This document shows positions 7,585 to 15,029 of a stretch of 38,895 nt of DNA, piece after piece. A program made the translations under genes and the position numbers. Position 1 is the first letter of the stretch. Each line of letters begins with the position of its first letter. The stretch is from Streptomyces hayashii (GTDB lineage Bacteria > Actinomycetota > Actinomycetes > Streptomycetales > Streptomycetaceae): positions 1 to 38,895 of the forward strand of contig NZ_JAHHIU010000132.1 in assembly GCF_024539815.1 (NCBI RefSeq). Reading direction: 5' to 3'. The notes under the pieces were generated by a model. The model saw only the letters and a program-made list of their open reading frames with translations, ran no database searches and was not told where the DNA came from.

Positions 7585-9411
7585 TCACGGCTCGAAGCGC
7601 AGCACCTGCGGGTCGTGGTCGCTGATCTGGTCGTGGAACTCCGAGTTGATGTGCACGCTGTCGTACGCGAAGTCGCAGCTCCGCCGGATCGACGGGCTCA
7701 CCAGGATCTGGTCCAGGACCTGCTGGTTGCCCTGGTAGTCGTAGGTGTAACGCTCGCTCCTCGGCAGCGACTTGATCGCCGACCACAGCTCGCCGTCGCC
7801 CTCAAGGATCTTCGCGGTGTCGGAGAACTCGAAGTCGTTCATGTCGCCGAGGGCCACGACGTCCGCGTTCTTCTGGATGTCCAGGATGCTTTTGACGAAC
7901 GCGTTGACCAGCGTCGCCTGCGCGTGACGCTGGACCTCCGAGCTGCGCGCCACCGGCTGGTACTGCGAGGTCAGACCCTGGTCGCCACCCTTGGAGTTGA
8001 GGTGGTTGGCGATCACGAAGACCGTCCTGCCGCGGAAGACGAACTCGCCCGCGAGCGGCTTGCGGCTGGACTTCCAGGCGTCGTCGCCCGGCGCGACCCG
8101 ACCGGGGGAGGCCGTCAGCTGCGCCTTGCCGTGCACCTTGGAGACGCCCACCGCCGTGGTGGAGTCGCCGCCCGCGCGGTCCGTGAAGGACACCCGCTGC
8201 GGGTTGAAGAGGAACACCTGACGGATGTTGCCGCCCGGCTCGCCGCCGTCCTGGTCGTTGACCGGGTCGATGGAGCGCCAGTCGTACCTCGGGCCGCCGG
8301 CCGCGACGATCGCGTCGATCAGCTTGTTCACCGTCACGCCGGCGGTGACCGTGCCGTCGTCCTTGGCGCCGTTGTCGTCCTGGATCTCCTCCAGGGACAC
8401 GATGTCGGGCGACTTCAGGTTGTTCACGATCGCGGAGGCGTGGCTCGCGAAGGTGGCGTCGGACGGATCGAGGTTCTCGACGTTGTACGTCGCGACCGCG
8501 AGCTCGTCCCGTTGCTGCTTTCGCGTCGTCTCCCGTTGCAGGCCGCCGCTCTTCAGCGTGCCGAGCCGGCCGGCGACGAGCGTGTAGCCGCCGAACTGGT
8601 TGTAGTCCAGGGGGCCTTCGGTGACGCCGGCGAGGGTGTCGCCGACGTTCGCGAGGGGGAAGTCGGCGGTCGCTCCCAACGACTGGATCTGCAGCCGGCC
8701 GGTGTTCTGCGACGTGTAGGAGTGGTACAGCGCACCGCCGCGGCGGGTGGCGTTCTCCCGCGGCTTCACCGTGACCCACAGCTCGCTGTACGGGTCGGTG
8801 GCGGTGACCACGCGGGCGTCGGCGACCTGAACGTTCATGCCCTCAAGGGACTCGTAGCGGTCCAGGGCGTACCTGCCGGGCTGCAGGGTGAGGCCGTTGA
8901 CGGAGTTGCCGGCGGCGGCGTCGCCGGTCGGGGCGTAGGCGGCCGGGACCGACCTCGCGTTCACGACCGTCGCGGCCGGGACCGCGTTGCCGCCGGACAG
9001 GACCGTCACCGTGGGCTTGGTGATCTCCGTTACCGACTGGTTGCCGCTCGACGCGCCGCCGGGCACGTACTCCGAGACCGTGCCGGTGACCGTGACGGAG
9101 TCGCCGACGGCGACCTTCGGGGCGGAGCTGGTGAAGACGAAGACGCCCTCACTGGTGGCGGGGTCGGCGTCCGGGTTCGGATCCTGGATCCAGAACCCTC
9201 TGGACGAGCCGTAGGTGCGCACGCCGGTGACGATTCCGGCCACACCCGTGACCGCCTTGCCGGCGTACGGCGATATCCGGGTCGTGCCCTGGATGTCGTG
9301 AATGGCCACCGTGTCCGCCTGCGCGGGTGCGCCGAGGGCGACGGTGGAGGCCGCGGAACAGACGGCGGCGACGGTGAGCGCGGCGAGACGCGCGGACTTC
9401 TTGCTCGGCAA
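7585..9411 (-). CDS. Secreted endonuclease/exonuclease/phosphatase-family nuclease
   Basis: A 608-residue exported protein. A Sec signal peptide (MPSKKSARLAALTVAAVCSA and on, cleavage near AQA-DT) precedes an OB-fold/lamin-tail-like N-terminal half (VAIHDIQGTTRISPYAGKAV, typical of ExeM/NucH-type extracellular nucleases). The C-terminal EEP catalytic domain shows ATYNVENLDP, SLEEIQDDNG, VIANHLNSKGG, LGDMNDFEF and the final SDHDPQVLRF, the expected metal, Asn/Asp and His residues of DNase I-like enzymes. The TTG start at 9411 is chosen because GGAGG lies 8 nt upstream and the signal peptide starts there; the frame stays open another 71 codons upstream but without a signal. It probably degrades extracellular DNA/RNA for phosphate. 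It sits between convergent and divergent neighbours, so it is monocistronic. Confidence 0.85.
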   Translation of the reverse strand: MPSKKSARLAALTVAAVCSAASTVALGAPAQADTVAIHDIQGTTRISPYAGKAVTGVAGIVTGVRTYGSSRGFWIQDPNPDADPATSEGVFVFTSSAPKVAVGDSVTVTGTVSEYVPGGASSGNQSVTEITKPTVTVLSGGNAVPAATVVNARSVPAAYAPTGDAAAGNSVNGLTLQPGRYALDRYESLEGMNVQVADARVVTATDPYSELWVTVKPRENATRRGGALYHSYTSQNTGRLQIQSLGATADFPLANVGDTLAGVTEGPLDYNQFGGYTLVAGRLGTLKSGGLQRETTRKQQRDELAVATYNVENLDPSDATFASHASAIVNNLKSPDIVSLEEIQDDNGAKDDGTVTAGVTVNKLIDAIVAAGGPRYDWRSIDPVNDQDGGEPGGNIRQVFLFNPQRVSFTDRAGGDSTTAVGVSKVHGKAQLTASPGRVAPGDDAWKSSRKPLAGEFVFRGRTVFVIANHLNSKGGDQGLTSQYQPVARSSEVQRHAQATLVNAFVKSILDIQKNADVVALGDMNDFEFSDTAKILEGDGELWSAIKSLPRSERYTYDYQGNQQVLDQILVSPSIRRSCDFAYDSVHINSEFHDQISDHDPQVLRFEP

Positions 9412-9494
9412 CGGAATCCCTCCGGGGACGTACGTGAGCGCCGGGACGAGGGTGGAGCACGGAACGTGAGGCCGCGACCGGCGGAGCGGTGCGC

Positions 9495-9546
9495 GACGCG
9501 CGTAGAAACCCAGTGAACACCTGTCCAGTGGATTTCTACGCGCGTC
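9495..9546. promoter_or_regulatory. 14-bp perfect inverted repeat upstream of the nuclease gene
   Basis: GACGCGCGTAGAAA (9495-9508) and TTTCTACGCGCGTC (9533-9546) are exact reverse complements, and the pairing continues inward with CCA/TGG after one mismatch. The spacer also contains the direct repeat CCAGTG (9510-9515 and 9525-9530). It lies 84-135 bp upstream of the nuclease start codon, in the promoter region. It may be an operator; a hairpin in a longer leader cannot be excluded. Confidence 0.6.
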
Positions 9547-9703
9547 AATCTCCTGCCTGCTCAGGCCACTTGTCAAGGTTTCAGCCATGTACGCGGGCCG
9601 TCGGGGAGATGAACCGGGCGGCATGGGCCCATATCCGTCTAGGCTGAGTGGCCCAGTGGCCCCAGCGGGCCGGCGGCACCACGCGCCCTAGGAGAACCAG
9701 CCG

Positions 9704-11131
9704 ATGTCAGACAGCTCCCCCCTGCCGCCGGTGCGGCTGCACCCCGAAGCGGAGCTGGCGCGCGACGCCCTGTCCACGCCCTTGCTCTCCCGGGCCGCCC
9801 TGCTCGCCCGCTGGGCCGGCCCCGACACCCGCGTCGACGCCGGGGGAGGGCTCGTCGAGGAGCAGCTCCCGGCGGCCGCCGAGGCGCTCGGCCTGACCGG
9901 GGAGGACGCCGCCGCCTACGCGAGCGAGGCCTGGCGCATCGCCGTGGACGCCGGTCTCGTGGAGGTCGTCGACGAGGAGGCCGGCACCGTCACGGCCGGC
10001 GAGGATCTGGCCCTGCTGACCGGCGGCGCCCCGCACGACGTCCTCGCCGTCTGGCTCGCCGCCCTGGAGACCGTCCTCGCCGAGGCGGCCGTTCCCGACC
10101 TCGACGAGCTCATGGAGGCGATGGACGAAGGCGGTCAGGTCGACTTCTCCCGGCTCGACTGGAACCCCGAGGCCGAGGCCGAGTTCCTCGACGGCGTGCT
10201 CGGCAACCTGTACCTGCTCACCGCCAGCGAGGACGGCCCCGGCGACGGCCCCGTCCCGCTCCCCGCGCTCGCCGCCTCCATGATCATTCCCGGGGACATG
10301 GACGAGCCCACCAACGACGTCCTGGAGCAGGTCTCCGACGCGATGATGCGGCTCGACGACCAGTTCCGCCTGCTGGAGCCCGTCGGCCTCGTCGCCTACC
10401 GGCCCGTCGACGAGGCCCTGATGGCGGACCCCGACGAGGAGCCCACCGCTCCTCTCGACGAGACCGACGTCTCGCGCTACGGCATGGTCCGCCTCACCCC
10501 GCTCGGCGTGTACGGCCTGCGGGCCCGCCTTCAGGAGGCCGGCTTCGACGCCCCTGCCGTCGGCGACCTCGCCGACAAGGGCGCCGACGCCCTCCTCGAC
10601 GGCAGCGCGGGCTACGGCTCGCGCGCCGCACTCGCCGAGACCGAGCACTGGCTCGCCCGCCGCGAACCCCTGGCCGCCGCACGGGAGCTGCTGGCCGCCG
10701 CCCGCGGCGCCGACCCCGGCGCCCCGCTGCGCCGGCTGCGCTGTCAGCAGGCGCTGTCCCTCGTCGGCGGACAGGCCGAACCCGCCGTGCGCGAGGTGCT
10801 CGACGACCCCGAACTCGGCGGACTCGCCCGGGTCTGGCTGAGCGAGCTCGGCGCGACCGACGTGCCCCCTCCCTCCGAGGAGCTCGTCTTCTGGCTCACC
10901 GTCGACACGCTCGCCGCCCAGCTCGCCGCCGAGGGCAACTCCGAGGAGCTCCAGGCCCTCGTCGAAGGCCTGGCCCAGCAGCACGGCGGCTTCTTCGCGG
11001 CGGCCTGGCGCGTCGACCACCCGGCCACCGCGGACGTCCTGGAGGCGATGGGCCGCCTGCACCCCGACAAGCGCATCGCCAAGGAAGCCCGCAAGGCCGC
11101 CTTCAAGGCGCGCTCGCAGCAGGGGGGATAG
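9704..11131 (+). CDS. Conserved acidic actinobacterial protein of unknown function
   Basis: A 475-residue, strongly acidic, alanine- and leucine-rich soluble protein that I do not recognise. No signal peptide or membrane segment is seen. The N-terminal half reads as helical bundle (LARDALSTPLLSRAALLARW), the middle carries a winged-helix-like stretch ending MVRLTPLGVYGLRARL, and the C-terminal third has repetitive Ala/Leu helices resembling HEAT/ARM-type packing. The start ATG 9704 has AGGAG 9 bp upstream. A TAGGCT hexamer at 9640-9645 is a possible -10. It is monocistronic, divergent from the nuclease gene. Codon use is normal for the window. Confidence 0.8.
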   Translation: MSDSSPLPPVRLHPEAELARDALSTPLLSRAALLARWAGPDTRVDAGGGLVEEQLPAAAEALGLTGEDAAAYASEAWRIAVDAGLVEVVDEEAGTVTAGEDLALLTGGAPHDVLAVWLAALETVLAEAAVPDLDELMEAMDEGGQVDFSRLDWNPEAEAEFLDGVLGNLYLLTASEDGPGDGPVPLPALAASMIIPGDMDEPTNDVLEQVSDAMMRLDDQFRLLEPVGLVAYRPVDEALMADPDEEPTAPLDETDVSRYGMVRLTPLGVYGLRARLQEAGFDAPAVGDLADKGADALLDGSAGYGSRAALAETEHWLARREPLAAARELLAAARGADPGAPLRRLRCQQALSLVGGQAEPAVREVLDDPELGGLARVWLSELGATDVPPPSEELVFWLTVDTLAAQLAAEGNSEELQALVEGLAQQHGGFFAAAWRVDHPATADVLEAMGRLHPDKRIAKEARKAAFKARSQQGG

Positions 11132-11202
11132 GCGCCCTCTTGGGGGCCTGCTGACGAGATCCGTACGGATTCATGGAAGCAGGTCCCCCGAAGCCGCCCC
11201 CC

Positions 11203-11224
11203 GTTCGACTCCCGTTCAGGCATG
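11203..11224 (+). promoter_or_regulatory. Candidate PHO box (two 11-bp direct-repeat units)
   Basis: GTTCGACTCCC (11203-11213) is followed directly by GTTCAGGCATG (11214-11224). Streptomyces PhoP sites are built from 11-bp units beginning GTTCACC. The periodicity and GTTC core match, though neither unit has the full consensus. It lies about 70 bp before a phosphatase gene. Confidence 0.45.
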
Positions 11225-11293
11225 GGCGGGACGGTGTCGCCGAAACCGGAGTCCGCCACCCTCCACGGCCCTTCCACCGTCTCAGGAGACACC

Positions 11294-12748
11294 ATGTCGC
11301 TCACCCGCAGGGACTTCACCCGGCGATCCGCCGTCACCGGCGCCGGGATCGCGCTGGCGGGCAGCGTAGGCGCCCTCGCCAGCGCGCCGAACGCCCTCGC
11401 CGCCACGGACGCCGAGGACACCGCGGACGCGTCGGGCGAGCCGGCGGCCGCCGGACACCACGGCGTCGGCTACGGACCGCTGCTGCCCGACCCCGCCGGC
11501 ATCCTCGCGCTGCCCGCCGGGTTCACGTACCGCGTCGTCACCTACAGCGGCCGCACCAAGCTGGAGTCCGGCGAGATCACCCCGTCCAACCACGACGGCA
11601 CCGCCGCCTTCTGCGGCCCGCGCGGCGCGACCCTGCTCGTCAACAACCACGAACTCAAGGGCCCGCGTTCCGGCTGGCAGTACCCGGTGCCCCTCACCGA
11701 GGGCCATGTCTACGACCCGGCCGCCGCCGGCGGCTGCACGGTCGTCGAGGTGCGCCACGGCCATGTCGCCGAGTGGGTCGGCATCGCCGGCACCTCCACC
11801 AACTGCGCGGGCGGCGCCACCCCGTGGGGCACCTGGCTCTCCGGCGAGGAGACCGAGGACAAGGCCGGCCAGAACGGCATGACCAGGGACCACGGCTACA
11901 TCTTCGAGGTCGACCCCGCCGACCGCCGCGCCAACCGCGACCCGAGGCCCGTCAAGGCGTTCGGCCGGTACGCCCACGAGGCCGTCGTCATCGACCCCAA
12001 GCACGGCCACGCCTACCTCACCGAGGACGCCTCGGGCCCCAACGGCCTGCTCTACCGGTGGACCCCGCCGGCCGGCTTCCACCACGGCCGGGGCAAGCTG
12101 CGCACCCTCGCCGACGACGCCGGCGTCCTCCAGGCCTTCAAGTGCTTCGACTCCGCGGGCAGGTTCGTCGACGACCTCTCCCGCGCCACGAAGATCGGCA
12201 CCGTGTACGGCGTCGACTGGGTCGACGTCCCCGACCGCGACGCGAAGTCGGTGTCCGTGCGCAAGCAGTTCGCCGCCGGTCAGGTCACCCGCGCCCGCAA
12301 ACTGGAGGGCATGTGGTGGGGCGACGGCGGCACCTACGTCGTCTCCTCCTACGCCCGTGACGAGAGCCCCGTCCAGCACGACGGCGCCGTCTGGTTCTAC
12401 GACCCCAAGCGCCGCACGCTGACCCTGAAGGTGCTGCTCGGGGTGAACCCCGACCCGTCGGCCGACGGCGCCTTCGACGGCCCCGACAACATCACCGTCT
12501 CCCCCTACGGAGGCCTGGTCATCGCCGAGGACGGCGAGGGCGTCCAGCATCTCTTCGGCGCGACCGACAGCGGCCGCACGTACCCCATCGCCCGCAACGA
12601 GCTCAACATCGGCACCGGACAGGCCCCGGAGTACAGCGAGTTCACCGGCGTCACCTTCTCGCCCGACGGCCACACCCTGTACGCCAACATCCAGACGCCG
12701 GGCATCATGCTGGCGATCACCGGCCCCTGGAAGCGGCACAAGCGGTAA
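11294..12748 (+). CDS. PhoX-family (DUF839) Tat-exported alkaline phosphatase-like protein
   Basis: A 484-residue exported protein. The twin-arginine motif TRRDFTRRS (4-12) and the hydrophobic stretch to about residue 37 form a Tat signal, as expected for PhoX enzymes that load metal before export. The block NCAGGATPWGTWLSGEE (170-186) is the diagnostic PhoX motif, whose cysteine and glutamates bind the Ca/Fe cofactor. Later blocks such as EAVVIDPKHGHAYLTED, LEGMWWG and DGPDNITVSPYGGL fit the six-bladed beta-propeller. The start ATG 11294 has AGGAGA at 11284-11289. A two-unit PHO-box-like repeat lies upstream, so phosphate-starvation control is plausible. The exact substrate is uncertain because the family also includes non-phosphatase members. 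Confidence 0.83.
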   Translation: MSLTRRDFTRRSAVTGAGIALAGSVGALASAPNALAATDAEDTADASGEPAAAGHHGVGYGPLLPDPAGILALPAGFTYRVVTYSGRTKLESGEITPSNHDGTAAFCGPRGATLLVNNHELKGPRSGWQYPVPLTEGHVYDPAAAGGCTVVEVRHGHVAEWVGIAGTSTNCAGGATPWGTWLSGEETEDKAGQNGMTRDHGYIFEVDPADRRANRDPRPVKAFGRYAHEAVVIDPKHGHAYLTEDASGPNGLLYRWTPPAGFHHGRGKLRTLADDAGVLQAFKCFDSAGRFVDDLSRATKIGTVYGVDWVDVPDRDAKSVSVRKQFAAGQVTRARKLEGMWWGDGGTYVVSSYARDESPVQHDGAVWFYDPKRRTLTLKVLLGVNPDPSADGAFDGPDNITVSPYGGLVIAEDGEGVQHLFGATDSGRTYPIARNELNIGTGQAPEYSEFTGVTFSPDGHTLYANIQTPGIMLAITGPWKRHKR

Positions 12749-12770
12749 GCGACGACCGGGGATTAATTCA

Positions 12771-12801
12771 TTCGCCCCCTCCGCGGCCGCCCTCCTAAAG
12801 T
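12771..12801 (+). promoter_or_regulatory. Putative promoter of the Y-RNA array
   Basis: TTCGCC (12771-12776) and TAAAGT (12796-12801) are spaced by 19 bp. Transcription starting 6-7 bp after the -10 would begin at about 12808, which is exactly the first paired base of the first Y-RNA stem. That coincidence supports the call; the -35 is weak. Confidence 0.5.
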
Positions 12802-12807
12802 GATGCA

Positions 12808-12945
12808 TGTCCAGGTGCGAAGGCAGGACCTACTTCCACTGATAATGGGGCGGCCGCGGGTTCGAATCCCGCCATCGGCACGACACGCCGGTGTAGCTCA
12901 GGGGCAGAGCACCTTGTCGGTTCCGCCGGCCTCGATCTCTGGACA
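12808..12945 (+). ncRNA. yrlA1: Y RNA-like RNA 1 (YrlA type, with permuted tRNA-like module)
   Basis: A fold of about 138 nt can be drawn by eye. The ends pair as TGTCCA (12808-12813)/TGGACA (12940-12945). The Ro60-binding-like segment GGT-GCGAA-GGC follows. GGCAGGACC (12822-12830) pairs with GGTTCCGCC (12919-12927), with one A-C mismatch. Inside is a tRNA mimic in permuted order: T arm GCGGG-TTCGAAT-CCCGC (12856-12872), 3' acceptor strand CATCGGC (12873-12879), a 7-nt loop, 5' acceptor strand GCCGGTG (12887-12893), TA, and D arm GCTC/GAGC (12896-12910). This is the YrlA architecture known from bacterial Ro60-associated RNAs. It lies upstream of two more copies and rsr. A tRNA finder might miscall it. 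Confidence 0.8.
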
Positions 12946-12961
12946 CCACAACTCCACAGCA

Positions 12962-13033
12962 CCTCCCGGTGCGCAGGCTGCGGCTACTTCTTTCCACAGA
13001 AATCCACGCCGCCGCCGACTTGATCTCGGGAGG
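12962..13033 (+). ncRNA. Y RNA-like RNA 2 (compact, no tRNA-like module)
   Basis: About 72 nt with the same Ro-binding frame as its neighbours. The terminal stem is CCTCCC (12962-12967)/GGGAGG (13028-13033). Then come GGT-GCGCA-GGC and the second helix GGCTGCGGC (12976-12984)/GCCGCCGCC (13008-13016), with a single mismatch at the same fourth position as in RNAs 1 and 3. The 3' side keeps the shared GATCTC. The distal end is only a small TTTC-CACA-GAAA hairpin where the others have the tRNA mimic. I see no clear promoter of its own, so it may be processed from a longer transcript. Confidence 0.65.
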
Positions 13034-13047
13034 CGCAGCATGAGGTG

Positions 13048-13187
13048 GGTGCCCGGTGCGCAGGCAACGGTTACTTCATTGGATCGGACGGTCGCGGGTT
13101 CGAATCCCGTCATCGGCCCAGGGCCGATGTAGCTCAGTCGGTAGAGCATCTGGCTAAGTCCGTCGCCGACCCCTGATCTCGGGCACC
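13048..13187 (+). ncRNA. yrlA2: Y RNA-like RNA 3 (YrlA type, with permuted tRNA-like module)
   Basis: About 140 nt. The terminal stem is GGTGCCC (13048-13054)/GGGCACC (13181-13187). GGT-GCGCA-GGC follows, and GGCAACGG (13063-13070) pairs with CCGTCGCC (13160-13167) with one A-C mismatch. The tRNA mimic has T arm 13094-13110 (loop TTCGAAT), acceptor strands CATCGGC (13111-13117) and GCCGATG (13123-13129) joined by a 5-nt loop, T8-A9 equivalents, and D arm GCTC-AGTCGGTA-GAGC (13132-13147). The anticodon-stem equivalent is TCTGG (13149-13153) with TCGGA (13084-13088). The D and T arms are near-perfect tRNA sequence. It ends 78 bp before rsr. Confidence 0.82.
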
Positions 13188-13265
13188 TCCCCTTTGCTGC
13201 GCCTCCCCGAAAAACGAGTCGTCGGACGACGTACTCGATATCTCATGAATTCGGGGGAATTCACC

Positions 13266-14849
13266 ATGGCGCGTTTCAATGTCCGTGCCCGTAAGGCGCG
13301 GCCCACCTCGCCCGTCGCGACCACCGGCCGGGTGCTCCGCACCCATCAGGGCGGCCGCGGACACGAGCGGGACGCCCGCTCCGAGCTCTTCCTGCTGGCG
13401 GTGGCGAACTTCGTCTCCCAGCAGACCTTCTACGAGACCGGCGAGGCCCGCGACGACCGCTTCGCCGCGCTGGTGCGCGAGCTCGCGGTCAGCGACCCGA
13501 CCTGGACGGCCGGCCTGCTCGGCTGGCTGCGCGGCGAGGGCAACCTCCGCACGGCCGCGATCGTCGGCGCCGCCGAGTACGTCCACGCACGCCTGGCGGC
13601 GGGCGCCACCGACGGTCCCTCCAGCCGGCAGGTCGTGGACAGCGTCCTTCAGCGGCCCGACGAGCCCGGCGAGTTGCTCGGGTACTGGACGTCGACGTAC
13701 GGCCGCACCCTGCCCAAGCCCGTCAAGCGCGGCGTCGCCGACGCGGTGCGCCGGCTCTACAGCCCCAGGTCGCTGCTGAAGTACGACACCGCGGCCAAGG
13801 GCTACCGATTCGGCGACATCCTCAACCTGGTGCACGCCTCGCCGGATCCGGCCAAGCCGTGGCAGGGCGACCTGTTCCGGTACGCCCTCGACCGCCGGCA
13901 CCACCCGGAGACGGCCGAGCCGCCCCGGTCGCTGCCCGCGCTCGTGGCGCACCGCGAGCTGATGGCGCTGCCGCCCGCCGAGCGGCGCGAGGTCGTGACC
14001 GGAGCGGACGGCGCACGCCGCCTGGCCGAGGCGGGCATGACCTGGGAGGCGCTGGCGGGCTGGCTCCAGGGGCCGATGGACAGGGCCGCGTGGGAGGCGG
14101 TCGTCCCGTCCATGGGATCCATGGCGCTGGTCCGCAACCTGCGCAACCTCGACCAGGCCGGTGTCGGCGACGAGGTCGCCGCGCGGGTGGCGGCGAAGAT
14201 CAGCGACCCGGTGGAGGTCGCGCGTTCGAGGCAGTTCCCGTTCCGGTACCTCGCCGCGTACCGGCACGCGCCCTCGTTGCGCTGGGCCTACCCGCTGGAG
14301 CAGGCGCTCGGTCACTCGCTGGCCAACGTGCCCGCCCTGCCGGGGCGGACGCTGGTGCTCGTCGACCGCTCCGGCTCGATGTTCTACGCGCGGCTGTCCG
14401 ACCGGTCCGAACTCAACCGGGCCGACGCGGCGGCGATCTTCGGGACGGCGCTCGCGCTGCGGGCGGCGGACGCGGATCTCGTCGAGTTCGGTACCAGCAG
14501 CAACACGATCAAGTTCCGTAAGGGGGAGTCTGTGTTGAAGATTCTGGAGCGTTTCGGTGACCTGGGCGGCACCGACACCACGGAGGCCGTGCGCCGGCAC
14601 TACCGTGCGCACGACCGGGTGCTGATCGTCACCGACGAGCAGTTCGCCCCGAGCCGCCACGGCGGCCCGACCGACCAGGTTCCGGCGAACGTGCCGGTGT
14701 ACACCTGGAACCTGGCCGGACACCGTGCGGCGCACGGTCCGTCCGGCACGGCGAACCGTCATGCCTTCGGCGGTCTGTCGGACGCGGCCTTCCGTATGGT
14801 GCCCCTGCTGGAGGCCGCCGACGACACGAAGTGGCCGTGGGCGGCCTGA
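13266..14849 (+). CDS. rsr: Ro60 orthologue, TROVE and von Willebrand A domain RNA-binding protein (Rsr)
   Basis: A 527-residue ring-shaped RNA-binding protein. The TROVE HEAT-like repeat domain spans roughly 15-350 (TYGRTLPKPVKRGVADAV, YRFGDILNLVHASP and PSMGSMALVRNLRNL are recognisable Ro60 blocks). It is followed by a vWA domain with a complete MIDAS: DRSGS (367-371), Thr in GGTDT (about 436) and Asp457 in IVTDE. Ro60 proteins bind Y RNAs on the outer ring and misfolded or 3'-ended RNAs in the cavity; in Deinococcus, Rsr with Y RNA guides PNPase. Start ATG 13266 follows GGGGG (13253-13257); ATG 13245 in frame is possible. Three Y-RNA-like genes lie directly upstream, the expected partners. 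Confidence 0.93.
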   Translation: MARFNVRARKARPTSPVATTGRVLRTHQGGRGHERDARSELFLLAVANFVSQQTFYETGEARDDRFAALVRELAVSDPTWTAGLLGWLRGEGNLRTAAIVGAAEYVHARLAAGATDGPSSRQVVDSVLQRPDEPGELLGYWTSTYGRTLPKPVKRGVADAVRRLYSPRSLLKYDTAAKGYRFGDILNLVHASPDPAKPWQGDLFRYALDRRHHPETAEPPRSLPALVAHRELMALPPAERREVVTGADGARRLAEAGMTWEALAGWLQGPMDRAAWEAVVPSMGSMALVRNLRNLDQAGVGDEVAARVAAKISDPVEVARSRQFPFRYLAAYRHAPSLRWAYPLEQALGHSLANVPALPGRTLVLVDRSGSMFYARLSDRSELNRADAAAIFGTALALRAADADLVEFGTSSNTIKFRKGESVLKILERFGDLGGTDTTEAVRRHYRAHDRVLIVTDEQFAPSRHGGPTDQVPANVPVYTWNLAGHRAAHGPSGTANRHAFGGLSDAAFRMVPLLEAADDTKWPWAA

Positions 14850-14875
14850 GAGCGGGCCGCGCCCGGCCGAGCCGT

Positions 14876-14892
14876 GCCCCCTGGTAGGGGGC
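14876..14892 (+). terminator. Hairpin terminator downstream of rsr
   Basis: GCCCCCT (14876-14882) pairs perfectly with AGGGGGC (14886-14892) around a 3-nt loop, 27 bp after the rsr stop. No U-tract is present. Confidence 0.5.
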
Positions 14893-15029
14893 GAGGGGCC
14901 GGTCGTCCCGCTCGCGTCGCACCGGCGGAGCGAGGCGGACGGCGATCGTGGGCCGGTCGGTGAGGAGAAGTCCGCCTCCGGGCAGCCGAGGACGAGGTCC
15001 TCCGCTGCGGCCCCGGTTTCCAGGAGCCG

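Noticed and set aside
9506..9531. PHO box in the nuclease promoter
   Set aside because: Only one GTTCAC-like unit is present on the minus strand, without an 11-bp partner; the large inverted repeat explains the region better.
12898..13149. Minus-strand 83-codon frame across the Y-RNA region
   Set aside because: It is explained by the RNA genes on the opposite strand and has no protein-like composition or ribosome binding site.
12779..13151. CRISPR array (repeats about 80-240 bp apart around the Y-RNA genes)
   Set aside because: Repeats are structured RNA domains of unequal spacing with no short uniform spacers and no cas genes.
12887..13153. Apparent tRNA genes (D-arm and T-arm sequences)
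   Set aside because: The T arm precedes the acceptor and D arm, there is no conventional anticodon arm, and the acceptor ends are joined by a short loop. They are tRNA-like modules of Y RNAs.
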